64,000 nt of DNA from NCBI RefSeq assembly GCF_037975245.1, contig NC_092567.1, positions 787,501-851,500 of the forward strand. The letters are read 5' to 3'. Made by a program: the position numbers and the translations under genes. The stretch is from Apostichopus japonicus (Eukaryota > Echinodermata > Holothuroidea > Aspidochirotida > Stichopodidae). Numbering within the stretch: position 1 is the stretch's first letter; each line of letters starts with the position of its first letter. The notes under the pieces are model-generated. The model saw only the letters and a program-made list of their open reading frames with translations. It was not told the DNA's origin and searched no databases. Below are positions 60,679 to 64,000 of this stretch, in pieces.

Positions 60679-62169
60679 GGTAATGTTTGTATCTGTTAAA
60701 AGTAATCATGACAACAGTTATATAACAGTATATCACCTTATATTATACTGTGTTGCCTTTCAAATCTTAATATGAATTTTTGAATGGGTTATTTTTTTGC
60801 GCTGGGAAACATATAGTCATAAACCATGTGATGTACAATCAATGTTTGGATACTATAACACAGAACCTTTCTTTGATATTAACTATTCAACTCTTCATAA
60901 GCACTCGCTATCATGACAATTACTTTAACTCCAGTACTAATAGTTCATATCAACTTCTATTTATCGATGATTCACGGTAAGTCTTGGTGATGCATGAAAT
61001 TCAAGGAAGCATGGATTATGCATATAACATTAAGGGTGGAAGCTTTACAAGTGAGAGATCACGTTTCAATGCGAATATCTATACATGGAATTGTATGTTG
61101 TGACGCCATCTCTCAAAATACTACACAAATTGAATATACCAACATTAAATAAATTCTATCAGTAAAGACGCTCCTCCCCCCTAACATGATGATGGTTTAT
61201 TTCACGTTCAGAGTCTCTCATCAATTACAGCGACTATACTTTACTATGTGCATGTAGTTGTGTTATCGCAAAACAGGATCCATCCACCAACACAATATAC
61301 ATCAACTTTGTTTTGCGTTTTCTTGTCGGAGTGAGGAATTAAAATAAAATGTTACTTGCCAACTTGTCCACGAAATTTCATTATCTTGTACTTCTCACAA
61401 CGCTCTTAATTGGTCAAAGCGAATGCCATCGCTTTGCGCAAACGGTTTACAACATATATTTTGGAAGCTTCACAACATATGTATATGCTTTCTTGTGTAA
61501 CGAACAAGTCTTATTAATAATGATCTCGTAAGCAGGCCTACACACAAACACACAGAACAACTTCGATGAAAACCTATATGCTCACCAGTTATGGCGGCTG
61601 AATTTAATCACTCACCGTTATACTTTAAAACACACGTAGCTTTTTAAAATCCAAGCACAGTTAAACGTAGGTAGAAAGTAGAAAGCGACATAATAATTAT
61701 CTATGAAGACAGGAAAAATAAACCTGGAGATTGACAGAAATATCTCTCTGAGTACACTTTACTGAGAACAAACCGTTGTGTAGTACTTGATTTGCTAAAT
61801 AATAACTATGAAAAATTGCACATTGAACGTCGAAACGCAATGAACAAGGCCATTTCAACCGTGACGTCAATAGCACAATGAATCCCGTGCGTTATGTTTG
61901 TATACCTTCATTTAAACTTCATTTAACCCGTGTTCATTCAAGCAAAGTCTATGTAGTTTATTAAGTGAAATACAAAAGTCGATATTCCACATTCTCTCCT
62001 GTAATGCCTATTTATAGAACATTACTCAGTTTGCTGTCGTTTTACTGTTTGGTATCGTATTATAAAGGCGGTATATATAACTTCAAACAGGAAATTGATT
62101 TATTTATTGAAGTACGGAATGGCAATAGAAAATATCATGCAAAGAATAAAACGTACCCAGGTAGACAAT

Positions 62170-64000
62170 ATTTATTTATTTGTTTCTTTTTTCTCCACAG
62201 AAGTACAAAGCGGAGGGAAGTCTTCCATAAAGCTTAAAAAGCTTAACAAAGTGGAAGACTCCCAAACGAAAAAAGTAATTAATAAATACAAATTGAATTT
62301 TTGTTACATAATGTACAGTCACTGTTGAAGTAAATAACTCATTTACATAATTTAATATGATGATATCAATTCTTTTTTTAAACATTTCTTAAATGAATTC
62401 TTTGTAGTCTTAGATTTAACGATATTGTTTAATGAGTTCCATAACTTAGTTGCACGGTTGCGAAAGCTGCGTGTACCTAATTTCGTATGATAGAAGTTGC
62501 AATGAGCATTTTGTCTATTTCGGGTATTTTAATTGTATAATTCTACATTAATTGTAAAGACATTATGAAAGGAGCCCGGAAGTAGCCCATGCCATGCTTT
62601 ATACGTAAATACAGCAAGTTGTAGCCTTATGATATCATTTAATTTCAGCAGGTTTTGACCTTTAAACAATGGACTAGTATGCTGACGAAATGCAGCTAGT
62701 GTTATGTTACGAATTGCACCTTTTTGTAGTTTATTGAGACGGCCAAGACAAGTTATGTTAGCACCAGACCAAATAATAGAACAGTAGGACAGATGAGGTA
62801 GAATGAGCGTATTATAAATCATTCTTACAATGTGTTTCGATAGGAAATGTTTTATTTTAGCGAGTATACCAATTTTCCTTGCAACCTTTGAACATATTAC
62901 TGAAATATGTTGTTGCCAACTTAGTTTTGAATCAATATATACACCTAAAAATGTTATGTAGTCAAGGGTTGTTGGAGGAATTAAAAACAATGTAGTGTGT
63001 TTTGTTGACATTAATAGAAAGCTTGTTTGACCGAAACCAGTTACTAAACTTTTCTAGTTCATTAGATACAGTAATAGGTAGGATGCTAATATTGTCAGAG
63101 TCGAAAAAAATAGTGGTGTCATCAGCAAACAGAGTAACTTTTGCAATATTGGACACTTGACATATGTCGTTTACACAAATAATGAATAATAGAGGTCCCA
63201 GGATAGATCCCTGTGGTAAACCACAATGGACTTGGACAAGATCAGAGTTATGTGACTTATACGCAGTAAATTGGTAACGGTGAGATAGGTAGCTGTCGAA
63301 CCAATTTAGAGTAGTACGTCTTATGTGCAACTTATTCAGTAAAATAGAATGATTAATGGTATCAAACGCTTTACTTAAGTCTAGAAATACACCAATGCAA
63401 GTCTTATGTTGATCAAGTTTACTGTAGAGATTATCAATTGCATCTACCAGAGCGAGCTCAGTGGAGTGATTGTATCGAAATCCGTACTGTTGTTTATTAA
63501 GAATGTTGTGTTTATCCAAGAATCTACAAATACGATTAAACAATAGTCCTCCTGTAAGTTTCGCAAAACAAGAGAGTAACGATATTGGCCGGTAATTTTC
63601 ATATACATTGTTCTGGCCATGTTTGTAAATTGGTAAATCTTTAGCAATTTTCAACTTGTCTGGAAAGACACCTGTATTAAATGATAGGTTACAAATATGG
63701 GCTAGTGGTGTGACAATATACTTAGCGGCCTGTTTGATAATATCAGGACTGAAATCGTCATATCCTGCAGCCTTTTTTTGGTTTAATTGCAGTGTCGATA
63801 GTTTTCAGTAATTCTTCTTCCGTTACGAGGAAGATGAACACAGAGTTTGGGTTGGGATTTCTGCTTTTTCAAGGGGTTTAATCTTGCTGGCCAGTGAAGG
63901 GCCTACATTTACAAAGTAATTGTTAAAACTATTAGCAATTTCCTGGTTGTCCGTGACAACGTTTTGGTTATGGTGAAAGGCCGTAGAATATGACGATTGA
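62170..64000 (-). pseudogene. Jockey/CR1-type LINE, reverse transcriptase and 3' tail, broken, runs off right edge
   Basis: Minus-strand frames carry the RT series: ANSFNNYFVNVGPSLASKI near the right edge, GYDDFSPDIIKQAAKYIV, FPDKLKIAK, NYRPISLLSCFAKL, GVFLDLSKAFDTINHSIL, CGLPQGSILGPLLF, and the catalytic LFADDT (FADD at 63118-63129). FLGVYID, RATKLWNSL and a C-terminal Lys-rich end follow. Breaks are a 7-A homopolymer shift near 63773-63779, a frame change near 62962-63011 and an in-frame TAA at 62529-62531; another mismatch lies near 63830-63850. The translated end is near 62352, then about 180 nt of 3' UTR and an AAATAAATAAATA tail at 62170. It is an inactive copy inserted at the duplication edge. 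Confidence 0.9.

Overview
This is eukaryotic, animal-type DNA. It is AT-rich and intron-dominated, with GT-AG exons, dinucleotide and trinucleotide microsatellites, non-LTR and Penelope-like retroelement remnants, and several non-autonomous DNA transposons. Two of the genes belong to recognisable animal families (BLTP3/UHRF1BP1 and MS4A). I infer a marine deuterostome invertebrate, probably an echinoderm such as a sea cucumber, but the sequence does not prove the species. Nothing prokaryotic was seen. Most long open frames here are chance or microsatellite translations, so genes were found by reading exon edges and reading phases.

Region 1 (1 to about 20.2 kb, minus strand) is the 5' part of a BLTP3-type bridge-like lipid transfer protein gene. 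Exon 1 is at 20128-20171, exon 2 at 16977-17139, exon 3 at 1792-1830 and exon 4 at 867-949; the gene runs off the left edge. Its 15-kb second intron holds a 23-copy GGATCC minisatellite array, an hAT-type MITE, LINE and Penelope tails, and a very high density of the short motif TACTGTA/TACAGTA.

Region 2 (20.2-24.4 kb) is transposon-rich intergenic DNA. It contains an hAT-like element with internal tandem units, a TA-flanked MITE, and a Penelope-like GIY-YIG endonuclease fragment.

Region 3 (24.4-35.0 kb) and region 5 (53.5-62.2 kb) are the two copies of a direct segmental duplication. Each carries one complete five-exon, minus-strand MS4A (CD20-like) four-span membrane protein gene: gene A at 27671-33430 (247 aa) and gene B at 56880-60645 (242 aa). 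The paralogues are nearly identical in transmembrane segments but strongly different in both predicted extracellular loops. The copies also differ by a 1-kb Mutator-like insertion in A, a relocated inverted segment in B, a trinucleotide expansion beside a splice donor, and a LINE in B.

Region 4 (35.0-53.5 kb) holds three tandem-repeat fields and a chain of minus-strand exons (52794 down to 41911) whose phases join into one 157-codon frame. I do not recognise this product. One of its exons has a duplicated, out-of-frame second copy. A degenerate SET-like fragment lies in an intron.

Region 6 (62.2-64.0 kb) is a decayed jockey/CR1-type LINE reverse transcriptase on the minus strand, running off the right edge. 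The most interesting content is the duplicated MS4A pair and the way its surface loops, introns and insertions have diverged.
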